32,000 nucleotides of DNA from Candidatus Devosia symbiotica (GCA_025050575.1 JALBVE010000001.1:1-32000), one strand, 5' to 3'. Positions 8,077 through 17,106 are shown, counted from the first letter of the stretch. Notes: generated by a model not told the origin, from the sequence alone. A program made the numbers and translations.

Positions 8077-8703
8077 ATGAAATCGCAATCCAAGCTATTC
8101 GATAATATTCGCATCCGGCCACGCCGCGAGGAAAGGCCCGCGCCTATCGAGCATGTCTGCGAGTGGAAAGGCTGCGAGAAAGCCGGCGAATACAAGGCGC
8201 CCAAAGGCGCGCGCGGGCAGGGCGAATATCACCGTTTCTGCCTCGAACATGTGCGCCACTATAATACGACGTTCAACTTCTTTGCCGGTATGGAAAAGGA
8301 TGAGCTGGACGTTGCACTGCGTGCGTCGCCCAAGGCGGAAAGCCGCTCTAGCTTTGCCACCGGCAATCCCGGCGTACGGCCGCGTGCTGCCGCTACTGCC
8401 GGTATGCGGCTCGGTGATCGCTATGGCGATCCGTTCGGGGTGTTTGCCAAATATCGTCATCGTCAGGCGCAGAAGCCAGCCGAGGAGCGGGTTAAACCGC
8501 TCAACGAGAATGACCGGCGGGCGCTGGAAACCCTTGGTATTATCGGGCCAGCCAAGACCGAGCAGATCAAGAGTGCCTACAAGGCGCTGGTCAAGATTCA
8601 TCATCCCGATGCCAATGGGGGCGACAAATCGTCCGAAGAGCGGTTGCGCGCCATTATCGCGGCCTATAGCCATCTCAAGAAGGTGGGCTTTGTTGGCCAC
8701 TAG
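8077..8703 (+). CDS. J-domain-containing protein
   Basis: A 208-residue protein with a C-terminal DnaJ domain (about residues 147-205). It retains the HPD motif at 176-178 ([10 protein letters not shown]), which stimulates DnaK-type Hsp70 ATPase. There is no Gly/Phe region or DnaJ zinc domain, so it is a type III co-chaperone with an unknown client. The N-terminal half has a small Cys/His cluster (Cys28, Cys33, Cys55, His58 within [10 protein letters not shown] and FCLEHVRHY) that could bind zinc; that is inference. It sits between bolA and cobS, a recurrent neighbourhood in the order. The frame is intact, with only a weak ribosome-binding site upstream. Its role in cobalt chelation, if any, is unproved. 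Confidence 0.88.
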   Translation: MKSQSKLFDNIRIRPRREERPAPIEHVCEWKGCEKAGEYKAPKGARGQGEYHRFCLEHVRHYNTTFNFFAGMEKDELDVALRASPKAESRSSFATGNPGVRPRAAATAGMRLGDRYGDPFGVFAKYRHRQAQKPAEERVKPLNENDRRALETLGIIGPAKTEQIKSAYKALVKIHHPDANGGDKSSEERLRAIIAAYSHLKKVGFVGH

Positions 8704-8801
8704 GCTTGCCGGAGCGGTGGCTACCGCGCTCATTACAATGCTGCTATAGAGTGGCCACGTTGTCTGCTCTTTCTACCTCGTTTTTTGCCAAGAGCTTTGC
8801 C

Positions 8802-9785
8802 ATGACTGACTACACCAATCTGCCCGACACCGAATTTTCGGCGCGGGAGCTGTTCGGCATCGACACCGACATGCAGGTGATGGGTTACAGGGAGGCCAAT
8901 AGCCATGTGCCGCCGATCGATCCGGACTACCGATTCGACCGCAGCACCACTTTGGCGATTCTGGCTGGTTTTACCTATAACCGTCGCGTCATGGTGCAGG
9001 GCTCTCACGGCACCGGTAAATCGACGCATATCGAGCAGGTCGCTGCCCGGCTGAACTGGCCCTTGGTGCGCGTCAATCTTGATAGCCATGTGTCGCGTAT
9101 CGATCTAGTGGGCAAGGACGTCATCGTCCTCAAGGATGGTAAGCAGATCACTGAATTTCGTGATGGCATCCTTCCCTGGGCCGTTCAGAACAATGTGGCG
9201 CTGGTGTTTGATGAGTATGATGCGGGGCGTCCCGACGTGATGTTCGTGATCCAGCGCGTGCTCGAAGTGGCTGGTCGTCTGACCCTGCTCGACCAGAACC
9301 GCGTGATCGTGCCGCATCCGGCATTCCGGCTGTTTTCGACCGCCAATACCATTGGCCTAGGCGATACATCTGGCCTTTATCACGGCACTCAGCAGATCAA
9401 CCAGGGTCAGATGGATCGCTGGAGCCTGGTGACGACGCTGAACTATCTGCCCCACGACAAGGAAGTCGGCATCGTTCTGGCCAAGAACAAAGCCTATGCC
9501 GAAACCGAAAAGGGCAAGAAGCTGGTCAGCAATATGGTGCGATTGGCCGATTTGACGCGTTCGGCCTTCATCAATGGCGACCTGTCGACCGTGATGAGTC
9601 CGCGCACGGTGATCACCTGGGCGGAAAATGCCGTGATCTTTGGTGGCGATGTCGGCTTTGCCTTCCGCCTAACCTTCCTGAACAAGTGTGACGAGCTTGA
9701 GCGCCCCGTAGTGGCCGAGTTATATCAGCGCGTATTCGGCGAAGATCTGCCCGAGTCATCGGCTAACCTGGTTGTCACGGTTTAG
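8802..9785 (+). CDS. cobS: Aerobic cobaltochelatase subunit CobS
   Basis: CobS is the AAA+ ATPase subunit of the CobN-CobS-CobT complex that inserts cobalt into hydrogenobyrinic acid a,c-diamide in aerobic cobalamin synthesis. The frame gives 327 residues, the usual length, starting at ATG 8802 ([20 protein letters not shown]). The Walker A motif GSHGTGKST is at 67-75 and Walker B is [11 protein letters not shown]. The sensor region [20 protein letters not shown] and the arginine-rich end [15 protein letters not shown] are all family-typical. The C-terminus overlaps the likely start of cobT. A longer in-frame start at 8706 would add a non-conserved 32-residue tail and is rejected. CobN is not in the window. 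Confidence 0.96.
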   Translation: MTDYTNLPDTEFSARELFGIDTDMQVMGYREANSHVPPIDPDYRFDRSTTLAILAGFTYNRRVMVQGSHGTGKSTHIEQVAARLNWPLVRVNLDSHVSRIDLVGKDVIVLKDGKQITEFRDGILPWAVQNNVALVFDEYDAGRPDVMFVIQRVLEVAGRLTLLDQNRVIVPHPAFRLFSTANTIGLGDTSGLYHGTQQINQGQMDRWSLVTTLNYLPHDKEVGIVLAKNKAYAETEKGKKLVSNMVRLADLTRSAFINGDLSTVMSPRTVITWAENAVIFGGDVGFAFRLTFLNKCDELERPVVAELYQRVFGEDLPESSANLVVTV

Positions 9786-11724
9786 GACTAGAGAGTCTCC
9801 CCATCCGGCCCGCTCAGGGCAACCTCTCCCCCAACCGACGAGCAATTTCACGGCACAACCACCGCGCAGCAAAGCTAACAAGCCCGATCAGACCCAGGTT
9901 TTAAAATCGGCCGTGGGGGCAACGGTGCGCGCGATTGGCGCTAAGCCTGATCTAGAGGTCACCTTCACTTCGGACTGGCCGCTGTTGACCAGCGGCAAGG
10001 CCCGGTTGGCCAATCTGCCCCGGCTGCCGACGCGGCGCGATATTGCCATTGCTCGCGGACAGAGCGACGCCATGGCGATGCGGCTGGCCAGCCATGATCC
10101 GGAGGCGCATCGCAAGCGCGCGCCAATGCACCCAATTGCCCGCGCTGCCTTTGATGCGCTCGAGCAGGCCCGCGTGGAAGCGCTGGGCTGCGTGCGCATG
10201 CCTGGCATGGCTGGCAATATCGGGGAAATGCTGGAAGACCGGCTGTTCCGCGCCAATCTTGCCGAGATCGATGACAAGGGCGATGCCCCGATCGCCGAGG
10301 CTTTGGGGCTTTTGTTGCGGGAAAAGCTGGCTGGCATGGCCGCGCCTCCCTCGGGCCATGCGCTGGTTAATCTGTGGCGCACGGAAATCGAGGAGAAGGG
10401 TGGCAAGTCGCTAGAAACCCTGCTGACCCGCTATGAAAATCAGGATAAGTTTTCCAAGGCGGCCAAGGTGCTGCTATGCGACCTCAATCTAATGCCTGAA
10501 AGCGAACTGAACGATCCCGAAGACGACGAAGACACAGGTGACGGTTCTGAACCCGATCAGGGCGAGAATTCGGACCAGGCGTCAGAACAGGGTGAAGGCG
10601 AGAACGACAGCCAGGACAGCGAACAGGATGAGCAGACCGGCGACAGCGAAGAAGTCGGCGACGTCGACGGCATGGAATCGGACACGGCTGATACCGATGA
10701 GGATGCCGGTGAAGACGCGCCGATGCCGCCGTTGGGCAAGGACGGCGGCATCGGGCTCTCCAACCAGTTCAACTACAAGATGTTCACCACCAAGTTCGAC
10801 GAGATCGTCAAGGCGGCCGAACTATGCCCACCCGATGAGCTTGATCAGTTGCGGGCCCTGCTCGACAAGCAGTTGGAAAGTCTGGCGGGCGCCGTGACGC
10901 GGCTGGCCAACAAGCTGCAGCGCCGGCTGATGGCTAAGCAGAATCGCAGCTGGCAGTTCGACCTCGAAGAAGGCCTGCTCGATACGGCGCGGCTGACCCG
11001 CGTGGTTACCGACCCGATGCAGGCACTCAGCTTCAAGGTTGAGAGCGACACCGATTTCCGTGACACCGTGGTGACGCTGCTGATCGACAATTCCGGCTCG
11101 ATGCGCGGCCGGCCGATCACCATTGCGGCGATCTGCGGGGATATTCTAGCCCGCACGCTGGAGCGCTGTGGCGTCAAGGTAGAAATTCTGGGCTTTACCA
11201 CGCGCGCTTGGAAGGGCGGCAAGAGCCGTGAAGCCTGGCTTGAAGCCGGCCGGCCGGCAAATCCGGGTCGCGTCAATGACGTGCGCCACATCATCTACAA
11301 GGCCGCCGATGAGCCGTGGCGCCACGCTCGACGCAATCTCGGGCTGATGATGCGTGAGGGTCTTCTCAAGGAGAACCTCGATGGCGAGGCGCTCGAATGG
11401 GCGCGCAAGCGTTTGATGGCGCGATCTGAATCCCGGCGCATCATGATGGTGATTTCCGATGGCGCGCCGGTCGATGATGGCACGCAGTCGGTCAATGCCG
11501 GCAATTATCTGGAGGTCCATTTGCGCCAAGTGATCGATGACATCGAAACCCGCTCGCCTATTCAGTTGGTGGCGGTAGGCATCGGCCATGACGTGACGCG
11601 CTATTATCGCCGCGCTGTGACGCTGCTTGACGCTGAGGAGCTGGCCGGCGTTCTGACCGATGAGCTGGCGGCATTGTTTGATGAGGAATTGCCGAACCAG
11701 TCGCGCCGACGCGGGCGGCGATGA
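9772..11724 (+). CDS. cobT: Aerobic cobaltochelatase subunit CobT
   Basis: CobT is the partner of CobS; together they form the chaperone-like ring that drives CobN. The frame gives about 650 residues. It has an N-terminal conserved part ([23 protein letters not shown]-like [11 protein letters not shown]) and a strongly acidic linker at about residues 246-322, rich in Asp, Glu, Gln and Ser. The C-terminal von Willebrand A domain has the MIDAS motif [13 protein letters not shown] near residue 438 and [14 protein letters not shown]. The start is unclear: the only in-frame start before the conserved region is TTG 9772, inside the end of cobS, and the first 40 codons look poorly conserved. The ancestral ATG may have been lost near 9785-9795. 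The stop overlaps the next ATG (ATGA). Confidence 0.93.
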   Translation: MSRFRTRESPHPARSGQPLPQPTSNFTAQPPRSKANKPDQTQVLKSAVGATVRAIGAKPDLEVTFTSDWPLLTSGKARLANLPRLPTRRDIAIARGQSDAMAMRLASHDPEAHRKRAPMHPIARAAFDALEQARVEALGCVRMPGMAGNIGEMLEDRLFRANLAEIDDKGDAPIAEALGLLLREKLAGMAAPPSGHALVNLWRTEIEEKGGKSLETLLTRYENQDKFSKAAKVLLCDLNLMPESELNDPEDDEDTGDGSEPDQGENSDQASEQGEGENDSQDSEQDEQTGDSEEVGDVDGMESDTADTDEDAGEDAPMPPLGKDGGIGLSNQFNYKMFTTKFDEIVKAAELCPPDELDQLRALLDKQLESLAGAVTRLANKLQRRLMAKQNRSWQFDLEEGLLDTARLTRVVTDPMQALSFKVESDTDFRDTVVTLLIDNSGSMRGRPITIAAICGDILARTLERCGVKVEILGFTTRAWKGGKSREAWLEAGRPANPGRVNDVRHIIYKAADEPWRHARRNLGLMMREGLLKENLDGEALEWARKRLMARSESRRIMMVISDGAPVDDGTQSVNAGNYLEVHLRQVIDDIETRSPIQLVAVGIGHDVTRYYRRAVTLLDAEELAGVLTDELAALFDEELPNQSRRRGRR

Positions 11725-12713
11725 TTTCCATCCGCGTCGGTCTGGTCCTAGCCCTGCTGGTAGATCTGTAGCCGCTAGCCGCCACCGAGGTGGCGGTCAA
11801 TGCCATTCAGATCAGCAAATTCGGCGAGACCGGCTTGGACCAACAGGTCGGCAAGCTGATCTTCCGTGGTGGTCTGGCGCTGCTGGCGCAAGACGATACC
11901 TTTGACGGGCTGTCGAGCCTGGCACCAACAGGGCCGAATCAGCAGGTCAGTTATGTCAATGATCGCGGCAGTTTCGTTGCCGGTCAGTTGACCTATGATG
12001 ATACCGGGCGGCTGTTCGGCCTGATCGGCGTGACAGTCGAGCCGATCCGGAATTCCAAGGGCGCGCCGCTACTGCGGCAACATGCCAAGGATGCCGAAGG
12101 CGTTGATACGCTCTACCGCAATGGCAAGCCGATGGCCATGCGGGTGTCGTTTGAACATCTCACCCGGATTGCTGATTTTGATCTGACGGATGAGGTGCCG
12201 GGCGGCGCGGCTCGCGAGGTCAGCATTCCCCAATGGTTGATCGGTCTGCGCACTAATGAATCGCTGGAATCGATCTGTGTGGCGCCGGCAAATTTGCCCA
12301 TTGTCAGCTCGACCTTGCTGCTGACCGAGGACCATGACGATGGCGCTGGCAATCACAGTGGCTGGTTGCTGGGCTAGAATAACAAAGAGCCGATCAGCTA
12401 TGCTGCCAGCCCTAGTGTCTATCCGACCGCTTGCGCGTTTCTGCCCACTGGCGATTTGCTGGTGCTTAAGCGCGGCGTTTCGATGCTGACCCTTTCGATG
12501 GCATTGCGGCGGGTGGTGGAGGCCGATGTCCGCCCGAGCACGGTGATGAGCGGGTCGCTTTACTGTCGGCCAACGGCAGCGCAATCGATAATACGGAGGC
12601 GCTGGCGGTGTATGCCGCATCCAGTGGTGAGTGGTGGATATTGTTCGGTTCGGACAATAATTTCAACGATTGACAGAGCAGCCTGCTGCTCGAATTCGCG
12701 CTGGCCGAGTAAG
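11721..12713 (+). pseudogene. Phytase-like esterase, inactivated
   Basis: The sequence resembles the secreted 'esterase-like activity of phytase' family (a beta-propeller fold, substrate uncertain). ATG 11721 overlaps the cobT stop, and a signal-peptide-like start ([16 protein letters not shown]) follows. TAG at 11769-11771 interrupts it. The body reads AVNAIQISKFGETGLDQQVGKLIFRGGLAL, then VSYVNDRGSFVAGQLTYDDTG, GLRTNESLESICVAP and LLTEDHDDGAGNHSGWLLG. A second TAG is at 12375-12377. It resumes as SYAASPSVYPTACAFLPTGDLLVLKRGVSML, shifts frame near 12540, and ends with NTEALAVYAASSGEWWILFGS; a TGA at 12671-12673 precedes LLLEFALAE. At least three stops and one frameshift make it dead. Its remains still define the end of the cob block. 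Confidence 0.82.
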
Positions 12714-12730
12714 TGGCCGGGTAAATTGAA

Positions 12731-12749
12731 GTGGCTCCAGCAGAGCCAC
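12731..12749 (+). repeat. Perfect hairpin after the esterase remnant
   Basis: GTGGCTC, a five-base loop CAGCA, then GAGCCAC forms a perfect 7-bp stem just after the natural end of the esterase remnant. No T-run follows, so termination activity is doubtful. It may be a leftover terminator of the cob operon. Confidence 0.4.
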
Positions 12750-12860
12750 ATTGAATCGGGATGTCAATAGTGACGGATGATTCATTGATTCGTAGCTTTT
12801 GATTCTGCTGAATTTTTATGCTATGTTGATGAGATATGCAGTTAAGCCCGTCATCCAGAC

Positions 12861-12884
12861 CGTGCCTTAAGGCGCGATTTTTTT
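12861..12884 (+). terminator. Candidate intrinsic terminator between esterase remnant and carD
   Basis: CGTGCC, loop TTAA, GGCGCG (one G-T pair) is followed by A and seven T. This has the form of a short rho-independent terminator and lies about 155 bases before carD, so it could end a transcript from the cob block or attenuate one into carD. The stem is only six pairs. Confidence 0.5.
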
Positions 12885-12952
12885 GACAACATCGTAGGAT
12901 GCATGCGCGCCGGGGAAAGCGGATCCAATGCACGTGGGGCTTGTCTGCGCGC

Positions 12953-12971
12953 GGCGTTCTGTTCGAACGCC
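12953..12971 (+). repeat. Hairpin in the carD leader
   Basis: GGCGTTC, loop TGTTC, GAACGCC gives a perfect 7-bp stem 68 bases upstream of the carD ATG. No T-run follows. In the 326-base gene-free stretch 12714-13038 I also see the terminator candidate at 12861 and the hairpin at 12731, but no coding content and no confident promoter. Confidence 0.4.
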
Positions 12972-13038
12972 AATAAAGTAGGGATGGACGGTCCTATCCG
13001 CCAGGAATTGTCCATTTTTGGCGTCAACAAGGAGTTCC

Positions 13039-13608
13039 ATGAATATGGTAGTCAAGAAGTCACAGCAGCGGCTTGGGTTCAAGACGGGCGAATATGTCGT
13101 CTATCCGGCGCATGGCGTCGGCGTCATCGTCTCCATTGAAGAACAGGAAGTTGCCGGACTGGTGCTTGAGTTGTTCGTCATCAGCTTTGAGCAAGACAAG
13201 CTGACTCTTCGCGTTCCCGTCGCCAAGATCAAGTCCGTCGGCATGCGTAAGCTGGCCGAAGAGGACATGGTTGCCCAGGCGCTGACCACTGTGACCGGCC
13301 GTGCTCGTGTCAAGCGCACCATGTGGTCGCGTCGGGCCCAGGAATATGAAGCCAAGATCAATTCCGGCGATCTGATCGCCATCTCCGAAGTTGTGCGAGA
13401 CCTGTATCGCTCCGATGAGCAGCCTGAGCGGTCCTATTCGGAACGCCAGCTGTTCGAGCAGGCCATGGACCGCATGAGCCGCGAAATCGGTGTGGTCAAC
13501 AAGTTGACGCTGACCGAAACGGTGCAGTTGATCGAAAAGAATTTGGCCAAGTCGTCCAAGCGCAGCAAAGACGCTTCTGCCGAAAGCGACGAGGAAGCTG
13601 CCGCCTAA
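13039..13608 (+). CDS. carD: CarD-family transcriptional regulator
   Basis: CarD-family proteins bind RNA polymerase beta through an N-terminal Tudor-like domain and affect open-complex stability at promoters. The frame encodes 189 residues from ATG 13039, preceded by AAGGAG; a second Met two codons later is also possible and has better spacing. The N-terminal domain contains FKTGEYVVYPAHGVGVI, then IEEQEVAGLVLELFVISFEQDKLTLRVP. The helical C-terminal domain has the very conserved RARVKRTMWSRRAQEYEAKI followed by NSGDLIAISEVVRDL and RSYSERQLFEQA. The tail is Lys/Ser/Glu-rich. No lesion is seen. A strong terminator follows at 13635, so the gene is probably monocistronic. Confidence 0.94.
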   Translation: MNMVVKKSQQRLGFKTGEYVVYPAHGVGVIVSIEEQEVAGLVLELFVISFEQDKLTLRVPVAKIKSVGMRKLAEEDMVAQALTTVTGRARVKRTMWSRRAQEYEAKINSGDLIAISEVVRDLYRSDEQPERSYSERQLFEQAMDRMSREIGVVNKLTLTETVQLIEKNLAKSSKRSKDASAESDEEAAA

Positions 13609-13634
13609 GCGCGCCAGACAGCGGAATAGACTTG

Positions 13635-13663
13635 AAAGGCCGGTGGAGACATCGGCCTTTTTT
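13635..13663 (+). terminator. Intrinsic terminator of carD
   Basis: AAAGGCCG, ten-base loop, CGGCCTTT: a perfect 8-bp stem followed by a T-run, 27 bases after the carD stop. The convergent S66 remnant ends right beside it. Confidence 0.85.
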
Positions 13664-13669
13664 AGCAAT

Positions 13670-14372
13670 TTGGGTGCCGGGCTAGCTGATAGTGTGGATC
13701 GTTGCCGGGATCGGGCCGCCCAATCAAGATGCCGCTCAGTCTTTCAAGAATGCCGCAAGCAGCGTAGTTGCGCAGCCACCGGCGAACAAGATCGACCTGC
13801 GGCGATTTCTCAGAAGTCTCATAGAACAGGATGGAGCCATCCCAGCTGTTGAGTGGGGGCCACCAGGGAGTCGCCTGGATCGCTTCGAGCACCTCGGCGC
13901 AACCGCATCATCAGGTGCCCAATTGCATTGCTCTGTTCTTGGACAATGCGCGGCGCCTCAGCGGGCTGCAGTTTGCAACACTGCGATTGCAGTTCGGCGC
14001 TGCCCCAGTCCAGACGCTCTACTGTCCAGCCTTTAGTATTGGTTGCGATGCGCCCAATCGGCGCGATTTCGAACAGTGCCTTACGCAGGCCATCAATGGT
14101 GTATTGGTGCATACCCCATTTTTGGCAATCTCCGCCATCAGGCTGGGGCCATAGAATGATCCCAGCCCCGCCTTCAGGCAGGCGAAGTGCAGCGCAGAGG
14201 TATCGGAGAAGCCGGGAAAAACTTCCGGTTTGCGGCAATAGGCGCGTTAGGTCGAACGAGGTGAGACACCTCGGATGGCTCCAGGGCCAGACAGCAGCAG
14301 CACGTTTTCCTGCTCATTGGGATCGGTCCGGGCGATCAGATCACGGGCGATGCAAGCAGCGCGTCCGCTTCA
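13670..14372 (-). pseudogene. S66 LD-carboxypeptidase-family remnant
   Basis: Fragments of an S66 (LdcA/MccF-like) carboxypeptidase, a family that trims peptidoglycan tetrapeptides or related peptides. Reading from 14372 down: DLIARTDPNEQENVLLLSGPG, a frame ending in TAA near 14250, then VFPGFSDTSALHFACLKAG in one frame. It continues as GMHQYTIDGLRKALFEIAPIG and GWTVERLDWGSAELQSQ, and finally WWPPLNSWDGSILFYETSE and ACGILERLSGILIGRPDPG. The frame shifts at least three times. The N-terminal part and about the last 90 residues, which would include the catalytic His, are missing. It abuts the 3' end of the methyltransferase gene on one side and the carD terminator on the other. The exact substrate class cannot be told. 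Confidence 0.72.
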
Positions 14373-15209
14373 GCGGTCGCTGTTTTGCCCAAGCACATCG
14401 CCCAGCCTCGTGGTGGCACTGCCCGGTTTGAGTGGCTTCTGCTGGCTTTCATGCGGGGCCCAGCCGGAAAGCCAGACAAATTCAAGTGTTACCCGGATCC
14501 GTCCATCTGGATCGGCGTCACGCGCGGCATAGGCGGCGACCGCGGCCGCGAGCAGGGTTCGCGTGGCCGGACGACGCGGGCGTGCGACCAGGGGGTTGGC
14601 GGCTCCCAGCGCCTTGAGTTCGGCCATCAGCGCGAAGGGCGACGAATAGCGCGCGATATGGGTTTCGACATCGGCGACCGGCAGGGCCAGCCCGGCGCGT
14701 TGCAGCAGGGCGCCGCCATCGCGCACCTGCAGCATGGGGGCGACGCGAGCTGATGCCCCGCCCAATACCAGGGCGTCGGCGACCAGAAAGGCCTCGCGCA
14801 GTTCGGTCAGGGTCTCGCCACCCAGGGCAGCGATCATCAGCAGACCATCCGGCTTTAGGCGTGCGCGCAGGCGGGCAAGATAGCCGGGTACATCATTGAT
14901 GGCCTGCAGGTGCAGAAGCGAGACAATCAAATTGTAGTCGTCCCCTTCCAGCGCTGGCACGTCGTCTTCGCCGTCAAAGGCGGCATGGCGTTCGAAAGCA
15001 AATCCGGCGCTGGCAGTCTGGCCGGAGACCGGCAGTTTTTCGATATCCGGGCCGATGATTGCGGCGCGGGGAAAATCGCGGATCAGGGCGGCAAGGCGGT
15101 CTTCAAGGTCGGCAAGCACCAGATCGGTAACAAAGTCACCGGTCCCATCGCGCCGGGTCAGATGCTGGCCGATCAGAGCGGTGTCGAAAATCGAAGGTGG
15201 CTGGCTCAT
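14370..15209 (-). CDS. BioC-like SAM-dependent methyltransferase
   Basis: A class I methyltransferase of 279 residues, similar to the BioC / NDUFAF5 group. It begins MSQPPSIFDTALIGQHLTRR, a typical start for the group. SAM-fold elements include RAAIIGPDIEKLP, VPALEGDDYNLIVSLLHLQAIND and LARLRARLKPDGLLMIAALGGETLTELREAF. The C-terminal FVWLSGWAPHESQQKPLKPGSA is strongly conserved in the alphaproteobacterial proteins. The last few residues (LGQNSDR) may be altered by a one-base shift near 14385, after which a neighbouring frame reads TATAEADALLASPVI; the catalytic domain is unaffected. It is divergent from comF with a 43-base gap, the usual arrangement. The true substrate is unknown; complex I assembly is known for the eukaryotic relative only. 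Confidence 0.85.
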   Translation of the reverse strand: MSQPPSIFDTALIGQHLTRRDGTGDFVTDLVLADLEDRLAALIRDFPRAAIIGPDIEKLPVSGQTASAGFAFERHAAFDGEDDVPALEGDDYNLIVSLLHLQAINDVPGYLARLRARLKPDGLLMIAALGGETLTELREAFLVADALVLGGASARVAPMLQVRDGGALLQRAGLALPVADVETHIARYSSPFALMAELKALGAANPLVARPRRPATRTLLAAAVAAYAARDADPDGRIRVTLEFVWLSGWAPHESQQKPLKPGSATTRLGDVLGQNSDR

Positions 15210-15252
15210 GATGACTTGCGGTCGTTCGCGGAGATGGCACTATGCTGGCCTT

Positions 15253-16055
15253 ATGCAGAGCGCTGATGAACTTGTCAAAAGCGGGGAATGGCGTCGCGGC
15301 CTAGCAGCAGGTGCGCGATGGCTTGGACATGGTCTGCTCGATCTGGTGTACCCGCCGGTTTGTCTGCATTGCGATGCGCCGACAGTCACGCCCGATACGT
15401 TATGTCCTGCATGCTTTGCCCGACTGCGCCCGATCACGGCGCCGCTCTGCCCGCGTTTGGGCCTGCTGTTTGCCGTTTCGCTACGCGCCGAGGCACTCTC
15501 GGCAGAAACCCTAGCCGATCCGCCGTCGTTCGGACAGGCCCGTGCCGCTGTAATTTACAATGATATGGCCGGCACGATCGTGTCGCGGCTCAAATATGGT
15601 GATTGACTCGAGCTGGCGCGCTTCTGTGCGCGGTTGATGGCCGGTGTCGGTCACGAATTATGGGCCGACAAGCCTATTTTGGCGCCGGTGCCCTGCATCG
15701 AGCACGGCAGCGGACTAGATGCTATAATCAGTCTGGCGAGCTGGCCAGATTGTTGGGGAGTTCACCGATCTGACCGTTGATGCCAACCTGGTGCAGCGTA
15801 CTCGCAAGACCCACCAACAGGTGGGGCTAAGCGGCGAAAGCCTCCACTGCAATGTGGCCGGGGCGTTTGCAATTCGCCCGGACGCGGCGATCCGGGCAGC
15901 CGGCAAGCGGGTAGTGCTGGTTGATGACGTTTATACAACCGGTGCAATTACCAAGGCGGTGACTCGCGCCCTACTCAAGGCCGGTGTGGCGGTCGTCGAC
16001 GTCGTGACGTTCGCCCGCGTTGTCATTGGCGCGGACTTACCCCATATAAGAGAAC
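15253..16055 (+). pseudogene. comF: ComF-family protein, inactivated
   Basis: ComF proteins have an N-terminal zinc-finger-like region and a phosphoribosyltransferase fold; in competent bacteria they act in DNA uptake, and in many others their role is unclear. The ATG is 15253 (MQSADELVKSGEWRRG). The Cys cluster CLHCDAP ... LCPACFARL is intact. TGA at 15604-15606 replaces Arg in KYGDRLELARF. One base is missing near 15690 (the VPLHRARQR region) and another near 15762 (AGTTCACC for AGTTTCACC). The distal part continues as RTRKTHQQVGLS with the PRPP loop VVLVDDVYTTGAI. The expected stop after VVIGADLPHI is also gone, so that frame runs through the grxC start to 16264. Four separate lesions make function very unlikely. 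Confidence 0.88.
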
Positions 16056-16085
16056 AAATACCCGTATTCATGGGAGGATTTCGAA

Positions 16086-16340
16086 TTGGCTACGATCGAA
16101 ATCTATACGACCCCGACCTGCCCATATTGCCACGCTGCCAAGGCGCTGTTAGAGGAAAAGGGCGCCGCCTTCACCGAGATCGCGGTGTTCGACCCGGCGC
16201 TGCGCCAAACCATGACGCAGCGCGCCAATGGCCGCCGCACGATACCGCAGATATTTATCGGTAGCGCCCATATTGGCGGCTATAACGATATGGCCGCGCT
16301 CGACCGCAGTAGTGGTCTTGATCCACTAGTGGCGCCTTAA
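16086..16340 (+). CDS. grxC: Glutaredoxin 3
   Basis: A small glutathione-dependent thiol-disulfide oxidoreductase of 84 residues, the standard length. The dithiol active site CPYC is at residues 12-15 (TPTCPYCHAAKALL), the glutathione-binding TIPQIFIG at 52-59, and GGYNDMAALDR follows. The usual GG.DDL is here GGYNDM, a mild change. The start is TTG 16086, preceded by GGGAGG with an eight-base gap. It is intact although both neighbours (comF, nitrilase) are dead. Translation of the damaged comF frame now runs into it. BolA, encoded at 7.7 kb, partners with monothiol glutaredoxins, not this dithiol type, so no direct link is implied. Confidence 0.95.
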   Translation: MATIEIYTTPTCPYCHAAKALLEEKGAAFTEIAVFDPALRQTMTQRANGRRTIPQIFIGSAHIGGYNDMAALDRSSGLDPLVAP

Positions 16341-16348
16341 GTCGGCCA

Positions 16349-17050
16349 GTGAAAATAGCTGCTATCCAGATATGCTCGGGTCCCGAGCCGGTCGCCAACC
16401 TCCCCGCGCTTGAGCTCCTGCTGGCTGAGGCGGCGGCTAGCGCGCTATGTGTTGACGCCCAAAGTGACAATGGTTTTTGCCGAGAACCGCACCTGGTTGG
16501 CGCAGGTGGCGGCGCCGTTTGAAAACCATCCCCAACTGCAGCGCGTGGCGGAGGCTGGCCCGGCAATACGGCATTCATATCCATATCGGTTCACTGGCAG
16601 TACCGCCTGCCGATAGCCGCTTCGCCAATCGCTAGGTTCTGTTCGGTCTGGGTGGGGTAATGTTCGCCAGCTATGACAAGATTCATCTGTTTGACGCTAC
16701 GATCGACGGACTCGATGCCTATCGAGAAAGCGATACCTATGGTGCCTGCTGCCTTCAGCGTACCAACGAGACAGGCCCATTGGCATGTGCTGCTGCGCAC
16801 CCGGGCGATCGAAACCGGCTCTTATGTGATCGCCGCAGCGCAGGGTGGCCAGCATGCCAATGGAAGCGCAATCTATGGCTATTCCATTATCATCGATCCG
16901 TGGGGGCATATCGTGGCCAAACTGGACCATGAGGAGCCGGGAGTGCTGGTAGCCGAGATTGCCGTCGATCAGGTTGCCAATGCGCGCGAGCGCATTCCCG
17001 CTCTAGCAAATGCATGCAACTTTGCCGCGCCCGAGTCGTTACTGTCCTAA
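16349..17050 (+). pseudogene. Nitrilase-family carbon-nitrogen hydrolase, catalytic residues lost
   Basis: The family hydrolyses amides or nitriles with a Glu-Lys-Cys triad; this subgroup resembles Nit/omega-amidase-like proteins. GTG 16349 starts KIAAIQICSGPEPVANLPALELLLAEAA. A frameshift near 16440 moves to YVLTPKVTMVFAENRTWLAQV; the catalytic Glu of TPEVTM is Lys here (AAA at 16461-16463). A second shift follows near 16553 (HIHIGSLAVPP), then a TAG at about 16633. The Lys segment SYDKIHLFDA survives. At 16738-16744 the sequence jumps from YRESDTY straight to VPAAFSVP. That removes about 40 residues, including the catalytic Cys. The end (HWHVLLRTRAIETGSYVIAAAQGG) is clean to TAA 17048-17050. 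Confidence 0.88.
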
Positions 17051-17106
17051 GCAATCGCCCTATATTGTTGCCTCAACGAGCCATTGAGCTCAAGAAATGT
17101 CTTATC

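Noticed and set aside
8031..8204. Extended BolA start at 8204
   Set aside because: The extension would overlap the J-domain coding region and has no BolA-like sequence.
8095..8733. Minus-strand frame opposite the J-domain gene
   Set aside because: Antisense of a gene with a clear HPD motif; no recognisable content.
8706..8801. Longer CobS starting at 8706
   Set aside because: The extra 32 residues match no CobS N-terminus and overlap the region where promoter elements would lie; ATG 8802 fits the family start.
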